DNA of 34,529 nt. It comes from a virus. This document shows positions 1 to 6,886 of this stretch, piece after piece (position 1 is the stretch's first letter; each line of letters starts with the position of its first letter). The translations under genes and the position numbers were made by a program. The DNA lies in the IMG/VR virus record IMGVR_UViG_3300029258_000545, positions 1-34,529 of that record. One strand, written 5' to 3'. The notes beneath the pieces were generated by a model. The model searched no databases. It was not told the origin of the DNA and was given only the letters and a program-made list of their open reading frames with translations.

Positions 1-1
1 G

Positions 2-22
2 AAGATCGCGATCTTTTTTTAG
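2..22 (+). terminator. short palindrome followed by T-run at window start
   Basis: A perfect 14-bp palindrome, AAGATCGCGATCTT, is followed directly by further Ts. It could be a weak rho-independent terminator for genes upstream of the window (the right end, if the molecule is circular). The stem is only about 5 bp around CGCG, so the call is tentative. Confidence 0.35.
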
Positions 23-80
23 TTAGAAAAGTTTCCAGGGGACACCACCACCACAAGGGAAAAGGGAAAAGGGGGTTGAA

Positions 81-443
81 ATGCCATTATTGGGATATCA
101 AAAAGAATTTGCGGCATTGGTTGAATTTTTTATAAAGCGGCAAACGGTCCGGGCCACGCGGAAACGGCCTTTTAAGGCGGGCGATCGGCTTTATCATTAT
201 TCCGGCTTGCGAACCAAGCAATGCCGGAAGTTGTTAGAAACCGATTGCATATCGGTTGCCGATATCTTGATCGATAAAAAGGGCGACGTCTATATCGACG
301 GCCGTTGCATGTTCGAAAGCATGAAAGAATCGTTTGCATTCGCGGACGGTTTTCGACCGTTGGGCGAAGCATGGGCGCGCATGTTGGAATTTGTCAAGAT
401 GAATCATGGCTTGCCGTTCAAGGGTCAATTAATCAAATGGTAA
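81..443 (+). CDS. ASCH-like small phage protein
   Basis: Protein of 120 aa. The N-terminal third has the pattern KRQT(V/I)R..RK.P.K.GD.L..Y.GLRTK.CRKL, which I recognise from small phage proteins with an ASCH/PUA-like fold. ASCH domains are thought to bind RNA or modified nucleotides; the substrate here is unknown. The start has a strong ribosome site (AAAGGGGG, 6 bases before ATG). It is the first of four closely spaced genes ahead of the terminase small subunit, and DUF1643 follows after 10 bp. The family call rests on motif resemblance only. Confidence 0.6.
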   Translation: MPLLGYQKEFAALVEFFIKRQTVRATRKRPFKAGDRLYHYSGLRTKQCRKLLETDCISVADILIDKKGDVYIDGRCMFESMKESFAFADGFRPLGEAWARMLEFVKMNHGLPFKGQLIKW

Positions 444-453
444 AGGGGGCGAC

Positions 454-945
454 ATGTATCGAAAGGGCGCGATATTTTCGGATGATCGGGTTTATCGTTA
501 TTCATTGTGGAGGTTTTGGGACCGTTCAAAAAGCGGGTTGAACGGCGCCGTTGTTTTTGTTGGGTTGAATCCGTCGACGGCGGACGAAACGAACGACGAT
601 CCGACCGTCAGGCGTTGCATTAACTATTCGCGGGATTGGGGTTTCGGCGGGTTGGTAATGTTAAATATTTTTGCGTATCGGTCGACCGACCCGAAAAATT
701 TAAAACAAATTGAAGACCCGATCGGACCGCAAAACGATTTGACGATCAAGAATATAAGTAGTCATGCCGCCGTTACCGTTGCGGCATGGGGCGCGCATGG
801 GGACCTTTTAAATCGCGGTTTCAAAGTAATGTCGTTATTGACAAGGCCGCATTATTTGGCATTGACCAAAGACGGCGCGCCGCGGCATCCATTGTATTTA
901 AGAAAAGATTTAAAACCCATTCCGTTTGAAAAGGGGACGCCATGA
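454..945 (+). CDS. DUF1643 family protein
   Basis: Protein of 163 aa. It carries the DUF1643 signature: FVGLNPSTAD (residues 36-45), DDPTVRRC, W.FGGL..LN.FAYR.TDP and a conserved AAWG near residue 110. DUF1643 is a widespread phage and bacterial family with no established reaction; a nucleic-acid or nucleotide-related role is often guessed. The stop overlaps the next start (ATGA), so the two are probably translationally coupled. The ribosome site is AAAGGGGGC. Family assignment is firm; function is unknown. Confidence 0.8.
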   Translation: MYRKGAIFSDDRVYRYSLWRFWDRSKSGLNGAVVFVGLNPSTADETNDDPTVRRCINYSRDWGFGGLVMLNIFAYRSTDPKNLKQIEDPIGPQNDLTIKNISSHAAVTVAAWGAHGDLLNRGFKVMSLLTRPHYLALTKDGAPRHPLYLRKDLKPIPFEKGTP

Positions 946-1121
946 ATAAAATTATAATCATATGTTTATTCTTGTTCGGGTTCGGCGGTTGTTTGACGGT
1001 TAACCATCGAATTTTTATGGGGCCGGGGTCTTATATAGTTATTCCCGGCGACGGCGACGTCGAACCGGAACCAAAGGAACAAACAAAGGACCCGCGGGAC
1101 GAATCAGTCGAGAGGACATAG
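942..1121 (+). CDS. small predicted lipoprotein
   Basis: A 59-aa protein beginning MNKIIIICLFLFGFGGC: a short positive N-terminus, a hydrophobic stretch and a lipobox-like GFGGC with the cysteine at residue 17. This predicts signal peptidase II processing and lipid anchoring, leaving a mature peptide of about 43 aa rich in acidic and proline residues. The ATG overlaps the preceding stop and GGGG lies just upstream. It could be an outer-membrane exclusion lipoprotein or an orphan o-spanin, but it is far from the lysis genes and not notably proline-rich. No family recognised. Confidence 0.6.
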   Translation: MNKIIIICLFLFGFGGCLTVNHRIFMGPGSYIVIPGDGDVEPEPKEQTKDPRDESVERT

Positions 1122-1125
1122 GGGA

Positions 1126-1668
1126 ATGCAAAGCATTTCCGTATTAAAAGGCCGACACGCGGGCCGACCGATTGCGATAATGGGCGGGGGGCCGAGTTTA
1201 GCGGACGATCTAAAACGCATACCGCGAGACGCCGTCAAAATATCTGTCAATCAACATGCGTTATATATTACCGGCGCCGATTATGTTGTCACGTTGGACG
1301 ATCCGACGGGGGACCCGGTCGCGATAAAAATGTTTAACCGAGTAAAGGGCGCGCTGATCGGCAAGGCGGAAGGGCATGTCGATTATTTGTTTGATGTCCG
1401 ATTTTGGTATGGCCAAAGCGGGCATTCCGCCGCATGGGTCGGGTGTTACATGGGCGGGGACCCGGTTTTATTATGCGGTATGGATTTATATCAAGGGCCA
1501 AAAATGTATTGTGAGGAAGTCGAGGACCCGGCCGGCGCGATCGGGTTGAAAAATAAACCGTTAAAAAATCATGTTAATAATTGGCGATCGGCCTTTTCAA
1601 AATGCCCGAATGCCGAACGAATACGCGCAATGTCGGGGCCATTGGTTGACGTTTTCGGAATCTATTAA
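1126..1668 (+). CDS. DUF115/MptE-like Rossmann-fold protein, copy A
   Basis: Protein of 180 aa. The N-terminus GRPIAIMGGGPSL (residues 13-25) is the glycine-rich nucleotide-binding loop of DUF115/MptE-like proteins, the Rossmann module also found in Maf glycosyltransferases that transfer CMP-activated nonulosonic acids. SVNQHAL, LLCGMDLY and the C-terminal SGPLV are further blocks. It is a clear paralogue of the protein at 33128-33724; the most divergent part lies around residues 60-95. The next gene (small terminase) starts immediately after its stop. Sugar transfer is an inference from family context; a pterin or sugar-phosphate role is also possible. Confidence 0.6.
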   Translation: MQSISVLKGRHAGRPIAIMGGGPSLADDLKRIPRDAVKISVNQHALYITGADYVVTLDDPTGDPVAIKMFNRVKGALIGKAEGHVDYLFDVRFWYGQSGHSAAWVGCYMGGDPVLLCGMDLYQGPKMYCEEVEDPAGAIGLKNKPLKNHVNNWRSAFSKCPNAERIRAMSGPLVDVFGIY

Positions 1669-2289
1669 ATGGAAGTAACATGCAATCGATTGTCAGAATG
1701 GACCGGGATCACACGCAGGGTTATTAAAAAGCGCCTTGATAGTTTGACGCCGGTCGGCAAGGGTCCAGGCAACGCGATCTTGTGGGAGTCGCGCGAAGCA
1801 TTGCCATTGATATACGCGCCGGCGGCGAAGGTTATCGCGGACAATGGATCGGGAAATTGGGCGGAAGAACGCGCCCGGTTAGCAAAGGAACAGGCCGACG
1901 GGCAAGCGTTAAAGAACGCGAAGGATCGCGGCGAATTGATCCCGGCGTCAAAGGTCGCGGAAACATGGGGGCGGATTGTAACAGCGGCGAAATTGCAATT
2001 TTTAGCGTTGCCAGACAGACTAAGCCAATTGCTTGAAACGGCAAAATCGATTGACGACCGGCGCGCGTTGATCGATGCGGAAGTTAAGACGATCCTGGTC
2101 GCATTGTCGGACGACAAGGACCCGGACCTTAAACCTTTAAAAGCAAAACCGAAGCGGAAGGCGAAAAAGAAAACGAAACCCAAAAAGAAAAAAACGCCGG
2201 CCAAGCGGAAACCGGCGGCGAAGAAAAAAGTAGGGAAGAAAAAGGCCGCGAAATCGAAAAAGAAGAAAGCAAGGTCAAGCATGGCTTGA
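1669..2289 (+). CDS. Nu1-type terminase small subunit with lysine-rich tail
   Basis: Protein of 206 aa. Residues 1-50 form a lambda Nu1-type winged helix (MEVTCNRLSEWTGITRRVIK, then a basic segment and a YAP block). The middle (ARLAKEQADGQALKNAKDRGEL) matches the Nu1 helical region that follows the DNA-binding domain. The small subunit recognises packaging sites and recruits the large subunit. Unusually, the last 50-odd residues are a Lys/Ala/Pro-rich tail resembling histone H1 or HU-like tails, absent from lambda Nu1. The start abuts the previous stop with no obvious spacing, suggesting coupled translation. terL lies 1.7 kb downstream rather than adjacent. Confidence 0.8.
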   Translation: MEVTCNRLSEWTGITRRVIKKRLDSLTPVGKGPGNAILWESREALPLIYAPAAKVIADNGSGNWAEERARLAKEQADGQALKNAKDRGELIPASKVAETWGRIVTAAKLQFLALPDRLSQLLETAKSIDDRRALIDAEVKTILVALSDDKDPDLKPLKAKPKRKAKKKTKPKKKKTPAKRKPAAKKKVGKKKAAKSKKKKARSSMA

Positions 2290-2375
2290 TGTAGCAAGAC
2301 CCGGCACGATTAGGCGGGGCGACATACGGCAAGACAGGTCAAGGAACCATTAATCTTTTATCAGGGGGTGTTATC
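2290..2375 (+). repeat. intergenic leader repeat, copy 1
   Basis: The segment contains CGGCACGATTAGGCGG (2302-2317), ATACGGCAA (2324-2332) and an AT-rich block before a GGGGG ribosome site. The first two elements recur in the same order at 2941-3001, and TACGGCAA again at 3531. It contains no ORF. It could be a protein-binding or RNA element linked to packaging or to the flanking gene cassette. Confidence 0.5.
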
Positions 2376-2936
2376 ATGCGGGTTGCTAAAGTAAATTTAA
2401 GAAGTGTTTCACCTTATAGTCAATCGAGATTTCACGACACAGAAAAATTAGACAAGGAAATTCCGAAAGATTACGAGGATCGGACATGGCGGGAACGGTT
2501 GCACGTTGACAAGGACGACAACGTCTTTATTCCGCCGATGGCATTTAAAAACTGTATAGCGGAAGCGGCGAAGTTTTTGTCGATCCAGATTCCGGGAAAA
2601 GGAAAGGCTACATATACAAAACATTTTGAAGCGGGGGTTTTGGTTACTGACCCGTTGAACCTGGGCATTAAGAAGGCGGACGTTCAAGGCGAATGGTTAT
2701 TCGTCCCGGCCGACGGAATGCGAGGCGGAAAAAAGCGCGTAATGAAATGCTTTCCAATTATTCACGAATGGGGCGGGACCGTTGTTTTTTATGTTCTTGA
2801 CGAAACGATAACGGCGGACGTTTTTGAAAACCATATCGGCGAAGCGGGGAAGTTTATCGGCGTCGGTCGTTTTCGTCCGCGAAACAATGGTTTTTATGGC
2901 CGGTTCGAAATCGAAAGCGTTGTTTGGGAACAATGA
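2376..2936 (+). CDS. conserved phage protein of unknown function
   Basis: Protein of 186 aa preceded by a strong GGGGG ribosome site. The sequence looks soluble and mixed alpha/beta, with no membrane segment. The C-terminus has a striking glycine/arginine block, GEAGKFIGVGRFRPRNNGFYGRF (first 20: GEAGKFIGVGRFRPRNNGFY), suggestive of nucleic-acid or phosphate binding. I have the impression of similar phage proteins but cannot assign a family. It sits between the small and large terminase genes, flanked on both sides by related repeat leaders, so it may be a mobile cassette or a packaging accessory. Confidence 0.7.
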   Translation: MRVAKVNLRSVSPYSQSRFHDTEKLDKEIPKDYEDRTWRERLHVDKDDNVFIPPMAFKNCIAEAAKFLSIQIPGKGKATYTKHFEAGVLVTDPLNLGIKKADVQGEWLFVPADGMRGGKKRVMKCFPIIHEWGGTVVFYVLDETITADVFENHIGEAGKFIGVGRFRPRNNGFYGRFEIESVVWEQ

Positions 2937-3044
2937 TTCGCGGCACGATTCGGCGGAGCATGGCGGAATTCGGCGTAACACGTTGGGGCGGGATACGGCA
3001 ATGCAAGACAAGGCAATATTAACTTTTAAAAAAAGGGGTTGAAA
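2937..3044 (+). repeat. intergenic leader repeat, copy 2
   Basis: CGGCACGATTCGGCGG (2941-2956) matches copy 1 at 15 of 16 positions. ATACGGCAA follows at 2993-3001, then GCAAGACAAGGCAA and an AT-rich tract before the AAAGGGG ribosome site of the next gene. There are several internal CGGCG/TGGCGG repeats. No ORF. Confidence 0.5.
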
Positions 3045-3530
3045 ATGAATAAAGGCGATTTTGAATTAAGCATTGACACAATGTTGGTTTATGAAAAACT
3101 GATAACGATAGGGGAAGGGGAAACGATCATATATGAAGACATATCGGCTATTATACACCGCGACATAATGGAATGCCGTCATATTTTAGATTCAGCGCGA
3201 CGAAAGGCATTAAATCAAGACCGGATCGTTTTCGATTGCGTCCGAAATGTCGGTCTTAAAAGATTAGATGATAAATTGATCGCATGTATAGGGGACGGAG
3301 TTATCCCAAAATTGCGTCGCGCGATCCACAGGGGCCGGAAAGCGTTACATTGCGTCAAGGATTTTGATTCTTTGTCCAATGTTGAAAAAGTCAAACATAA
3401 CGCGAGCCTTGCGGTTTTGGGCGCGGTTGCCGTGTTCACAAAGCCGAAAAAGGTCGCAAGGTTGGAAGCGTCAATCAAGGATTCGCCGAGGTTGTTGTCA
3501 TTACCGGAAACATTCGAACTGTTTAAATAG
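3045..3530 (+). CDS. hypothetical protein
   Basis: Protein of 161 aa. The ATG at 3045 is preferred over an in-frame TTG at 3039 because AAAAGGGG ends 6 bases before it. The N-terminal half is acidic (a short helical DTMLVYEKLITIGEGETIIY block) and the second half is basic. A central hydrophobic stretch (ASLAVLGAVAVF, about residue 120) is too short for a convincing membrane helix. No family recognised. It lies in the cassette region between terS and terL. Confidence 0.65.
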   Translation: MNKGDFELSIDTMLVYEKLITIGEGETIIYEDISAIIHRDIMECRHILDSARRKALNQDRIVFDCVRNVGLKRLDDKLIACIGDGVIPKLRRAIHRGRKALHCVKDFDSLSNVEKVKHNASLAVLGAVAVFTKPKKVARLEASIKDSPRLLSLPETFELFK

Positions 3531-3621
3531 TACGGCAAGGCGGGACGCGACGCGACCAGACACGTTTTTGCGAGATGACGCATAATGTTGCGAGTCAAGG
3601 CAAGAAAACCAAAGGGGCGTA
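3531..3621 (+). repeat. intergenic leader with degenerate GGCAAG repeats
   Basis: It begins TACGGCAAGGCGGGACGCG and contains GTCAAGGCAAG near its end. These elements resemble the leaders at 2290-2375 and 2937-3044, but the CGGCACGATT core is missing. No ORF. It ends in the AAAGGGG ribosome site of the next gene. Confidence 0.35.
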
Positions 3622-3987
3622 ATGTCAAAAGATAATTGGCAAGATGGATTGACGGCGGAATTAAGATCGCAGATTCAAAGGTCGGCCGACGATATTTTCG
3701 CCCTTATTCAAAACATGGATATCGGTTTAAATGCAAGAAAGAAAAATAATATCTTAATTATTCAAAACGTGAACGTAAAACAGGAAGGCGACGTCGTCCC
3801 AATCGATCCCGACGACCTTTATTTGCAGATCATAAAGGAAATAATAAAAGTCGGGGGCATTAAGACGTTTTTAAAAATTGTTTATGATCGGTTTATATCG
3901 CATTGCGGAACAAAGGCCGCGGCAAGTCGTCAATTGGGCGTATCGTTAAGGTCATTATATAATTACAAAAAGAAAGGGGCCGAATAA
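3622..3987 (+). CDS. Fis-type helix-turn-helix protein
   Basis: Protein of 121 aa. The last 30 residues (CGTKAAASRQLGVSLRSLYN, then YKKKGAE) form a Fis/NtrC-type C-terminal helix-turn-helix. The N-terminal 90 residues are helical and do not match a known effector domain. Its stop overlaps the terL start by one base, so it is coupled to packaging. It may be a DNA-binding packaging accessory or a late-gene regulator. A Nu1-type small terminase already exists at 1669, so a second terminase role is less likely. Confidence 0.65.
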   Translation: MSKDNWQDGLTAELRSQIQRSADDIFALIQNMDIGLNARKKNNILIIQNVNVKQEGDVVPIDPDDLYLQIIKEIIKVGGIKTFLKIVYDRFISHCGTKAAASRQLGVSLRSLYNYKKKGAE

Positions 3988-5912
3988 TGCAACAACTGGC
4001 CATTGACTATAATTACACCGATCCGAACGTTGAACAGGTTCGCGCCGAGGTTATTTCATTATGGGCGCCGCCGCCGGCGATCACCGTCGCGGAATGGGCG
4101 GAAGAAAACCGCATCTTGTCGGCGGAAAATTGCGCGTTGCCGGGACCGTATCGCGTCGCGGTTACGCCGTTTATCCGGGAACCCCTGGAATGCGTTACCG
4201 ACCAGGACATTGAAAAGGTTGTTATGCAAAAAAGCGCACAAGTCGCATGGACCGACGGCGTTGTCAATAACGTTGTCGGGTATTATATCGACCATGATCC
4301 GGCGCCCATGTTGACGCTATTCCCAACCGATAACATGGGGAAACGATATTCGAAAGAAAAGCTTGACCCGATGATCCGGGATTGCAAGGCGTTAAACGGC
4401 AAGGTCGCGGAAAAGAAATCGCGGGATTCTAAAAACACTATGACGTCTAAGAATTTTAAGGGCGGACACCTTGAGCTTGTCGGATCAAATTCGCCCGTCA
4501 ATTTGTCGTCGTCGCCGATCCGCGTTGTTATTATCGAAGAACCGGATCGATGCGCGGCGAATAGCGGGGGCGAAGGAAATTCAATTAAATTGACGATTGA
4601 ACGATCGAAATCGTTTCATAATCGAAAAATCATCCTTGGCGGATCGCCGACAATCAAGGGCATGTCGGAAATTGAGCGCGAAATGAATATGTCGGACAAG
4701 CGTTATTATTACGTCCCATGCCCTAAGTGCGGCGCTTTTCAAAGGCTTAAATGGTCAATGGTTATTTGGGATAAGCAACCCGGCCGGGATCATCCTGTTT
4801 TCGGCGACCATGTCCCGGAATCGGCGCGGTTGCGTTGCGATCATTGCAAAGGCGAATTTTCGAACGCGGAAAAGAATCAAGCGTTGTCAAGGGGCTATTG
4901 GGAAGCGACCGCGGAGTTTACCGGAACGGCCGGTTTTTATATCAACGAATTATATTCCCCTTTTCCAAAAGCGAAGTTGTCAGATATCGCGGCGAAGTTT
5001 TTAGAAGCAAAGAAGGTATTAAAAGCCGGCGATCCATTGTTAATGATTACATTTGTCAATACTTCACTTGGCGAAACATGGGAAGAAAAAGGCGAAGGCG
5101 CTGAAAAAGACGACATTATCGACCGGGTCGAAACATACCGCAAAAGCGATATCGATCCCGGCGTTTTGGTCATTACCGCGGCCGTTGATGTCCAGGACGA
5201 CCGCCTTGAATATGAAATCGTCGGTTGGGGCATTGGCGAAGAAACATGGTCGCTTGATTATGACGCGATCGAAGGGGACCCGGAACGCGCGCCAGTTTGG
5301 AAGGCGCTTGACGAGGTCCTTGAAAAGAGGTTCACGCGGAACAAAATCGATTTGCGGGCATCTTGTGTTTGTATCGATTCGGGGGCGCATACGAACGCGG
5401 TTTATAAATACGTCTTACCGCGGCAGGTCCGCCGGGTATATGCGATCAAGGGTTCGTCGAAGGAAGCGGAACCGATTGTCGGCCGGCCGTCGAAAAGATC
5501 ATTAATGAAGGGATTGAAATTATATCCGGTCGGAACGGACACCGCGAAAACGGTTATAATGGGCCGATTGAAGATAGAAGAACCGGGGCCGGGTTACTGT
5601 CATTTCCCGGATCATTACCCGGACGAATTTTTCAAGCAATTGACGGCGGAAGAATTGGTCACGCGTTATAGGAACGGGGTCGCCCGGCGCGTATGGAAGA
5701 AAAAGCGGCCGCGAAACGAAGCGTTGGATATCCGGGTTTATAATTTGGCGGCGTTTAATATTTTGAACCCTAATTTTACAAAGATCGCGCGCAATTTAAA
5801 GGCAAAGGAAGCAAGGGCTAAAGACAAACCGGATACACCGAAGGAAAAAGAAGCCGTTGTCCCGCGCGGGCGTCGACCCGGCCGGCGGCGTAATTATGTC
5901 AATCGGTATTGA
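3987..5912 (+). CDS. terminase large subunit (GpA family)
   Basis: Protein of 641 aa, the expected length for lambda GpA-type terminases. In order: VAEWAEENR.L near residue 34; a deviant Walker A-like KSAQVAWTD at 82-90 (lambda GpA also deviates here); Walker B VVIIEEPDR at 180-188; a zinc-binding CPKC (245-248) and CDHC (284-287); and the nuclease core AAVDVQDDRLEYEIVGWG with Asp401. It translocates DNA into the prohead and cuts at packaging sites. The C-terminus is basic and arginine-rich. Start overlaps the preceding stop (TAATG). Confidence 0.95.
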   Translation: MQQLAIDYNYTDPNVEQVRAEVISLWAPPPAITVAEWAEENRILSAENCALPGPYRVAVTPFIREPLECVTDQDIEKVVMQKSAQVAWTDGVVNNVVGYYIDHDPAPMLTLFPTDNMGKRYSKEKLDPMIRDCKALNGKVAEKKSRDSKNTMTSKNFKGGHLELVGSNSPVNLSSSPIRVVIIEEPDRCAANSGGEGNSIKLTIERSKSFHNRKIILGGSPTIKGMSEIEREMNMSDKRYYYVPCPKCGAFQRLKWSMVIWDKQPGRDHPVFGDHVPESARLRCDHCKGEFSNAEKNQALSRGYWEATAEFTGTAGFYINELYSPFPKAKLSDIAAKFLEAKKVLKAGDPLLMITFVNTSLGETWEEKGEGAEKDDIIDRVETYRKSDIDPGVLVITAAVDVQDDRLEYEIVGWGIGEETWSLDYDAIEGDPERAPVWKALDEVLEKRFTRNKIDLRASCVCIDSGAHTNAVYKYVLPRQVRRVYAIKGSSKEAEPIVGRPSKRSLMKGLKLYPVGTDTAKTVIMGRLKIEEPGPGYCHFPDHYPDEFFKQLTAEELVTRYRNGVARRVWKKKRPRNEALDIRVYNLAAFNILNPNFTKIARNLKAKEARAKDKPDTPKEKEAVVPRGRRPGRRRNYVNRY

Positions 5913-5925
5913 TTAGGGGTTAAAC

Positions 5926-6138
5926 TTGGATAATAAGATATTGATCGGCAGGGATAATATAAAAAGTTTTATCGGAATTACTTCAAATGAATTATTTCAG
6001 CAATTCATTACAAGTGGAATGCCGGCGAAATTAATTAACGGCCGTTGGTACGCGCACAAGGACAACGTCGAATTATATTTTAAAAATATAACCAATATAA
6101 AAAACAAAGGAAGAAAGAATTTTGAAGGGACAGCATAA
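5926..6138 (+). CDS. small HTH-like protein, TTG start
   Basis: Protein of 70 aa. TTG is used as start because AGGGG lies 7 bases upstream and no in-frame ATG would keep the domain. The core (IGRDNIKSFIGITSNELFQQ ... GMPAKLINGRWYAHKDNVELYF) resembles the MerR/excisionase-like winged helix found in small phage DNA-binding proteins. Its 3' half is clearly more AT-rich than terL, hinting at recent acquisition. It is followed by an unusual non-coding segment with repeats (6139-6292). Exact family unknown. Confidence 0.6.
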   Translation: MDNKILIGRDNIKSFIGITSNELFQQFITSGMPAKLINGRWYAHKDNVELYFKNITNIKNKGRKNFEGTA

Positions 6139-6166
6139 AAGTATGTCAAGACCCTTTAATGTATCA

Positions 6167-6199
6167 TTTCCGACCTATTTCCGACCTATTTCCGACCTA
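6167..6199 (+). repeat. three perfect 11-bp direct repeats
   Basis: TTTCCGACCTA occurs three times head to tail (6167-6177, 6178-6188, 6189-6199), followed by TTTCGC. The spacing is close to one helical turn, so a protein could bind all three on one DNA face. It is non-coding and lies between an HTH-protein gene and an iteron-like palindrome. Confidence 0.8.
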
Positions 6200-6229
6200 T
6201 TTCGCAAAATCAGCAAAAACCCCATGTTA

Positions 6230-6284
6230 CCGTATTATCAAAAATGATAATCGCAAAACGAGGTTTCACCATGAGGTAATACGG
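6230..6284 (+). promoter_or_regulatory. iteron copy nested within an inverted repeat
   Basis: TATTATCAAAAATGATAA at 6233-6250 is identical over 18 bp to an iteron in the replication origin (30342-30359). Around it, CCGTATTA (6230-6237) and TAATACGG (6277-6284) are perfect inverted arms. The right arm overlaps the region just before the gpW-like start, so a folded RNA or bound protein could affect that start. This looks like a remote initiator or regulator binding site. Confidence 0.6.
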
Positions 6285-6292
6285 GGTTGTCC

Positions 6293-6877
6293 ATGTCAGA
6301 TATTTCAACAACGGAACCGTTGTCATTTCGCGCCGGCGATAAAGTTCAATGGAAGATTTCAGATTCAGATTACCCGGCGTCCGATTCTTATGTCCTTAAA
6401 TACTATCTTACCAAGGCGGGCGAAACACTAATCACGTTGACCGCGGCCGCGTCCGGGGCCGACCATTTAATCACGATCGCCGCGGCCGATTCCGCAAGTT
6501 ATGATCCGGGAATATATTCATATCAAGCGCGCATCGAAAAAGACACGACGAAGGTTACACGGAAAGAAGGCGTAATCCAGGTTTACCGGGACATTTCCGG
6601 GGACGCGACCGGCGTTACGTTGACGGCGGCGCTTGCGATCGGCGACCCGGTCCTTGAATTGCAATTCTGGATGGCCGTTCAAGCTAATATTATGGCGCTT
6701 TTAGCGGGGAAGGCTTTAAAAGACAATCAATCGTATTCAATCGCCGGCCGGTCTTTAAGCAAGTATACGCCGGCCGAATTAATTGAACTATTGGCATATA
6801 TCGAAAAGAGATCGAGCAGGTTAAAGCGAAAATTAGGATTGACGCGCGGACAAAAAATTCAAGTTCAATTTTCTTAA
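6293..6877 (+). CDS. gpW-like head-tail joining protein
   Basis: Protein of 194 aa, start ATG at 6293 (ACGGGG upstream); an in-frame TTG at 6287 is less likely. The C-terminal 45 residues (SIAGRSLSKYTPAELIELLA followed by YIEKRSSRLKRK) resemble the gpW family, which sits in the portal neck. The N-terminal part (FRAGDKVQWKISDSDYPASD) is an extra beta-rich domain seen in several phage proteins at this position, making this longer than lambda gpW (68 aa). Its place between terL and portal agrees. Confidence 0.7.
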   Translation: MSDISTTEPLSFRAGDKVQWKISDSDYPASDSYVLKYYLTKAGETLITLTAAASGADHLITIAAADSASYDPGIYSYQARIEKDTTKVTRKEGVIQVYRDISGDATGVTLTAALAIGDPVLELQFWMAVQANIMALLAGKALKDNQSYSIAGRSLSKYTPAELIELLAYIEKRSSRLKRKLGLTRGQKIQVQFS

Positions 6878-6886
6878 AGGTTCAAT

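Noticed and set aside
1665-2297. 210-aa minus-strand ORF rich in Phe
   Set aside because: It is the antisense shadow of the small terminase gene; its Phe-run arises from the Lys codons of the basic tail.
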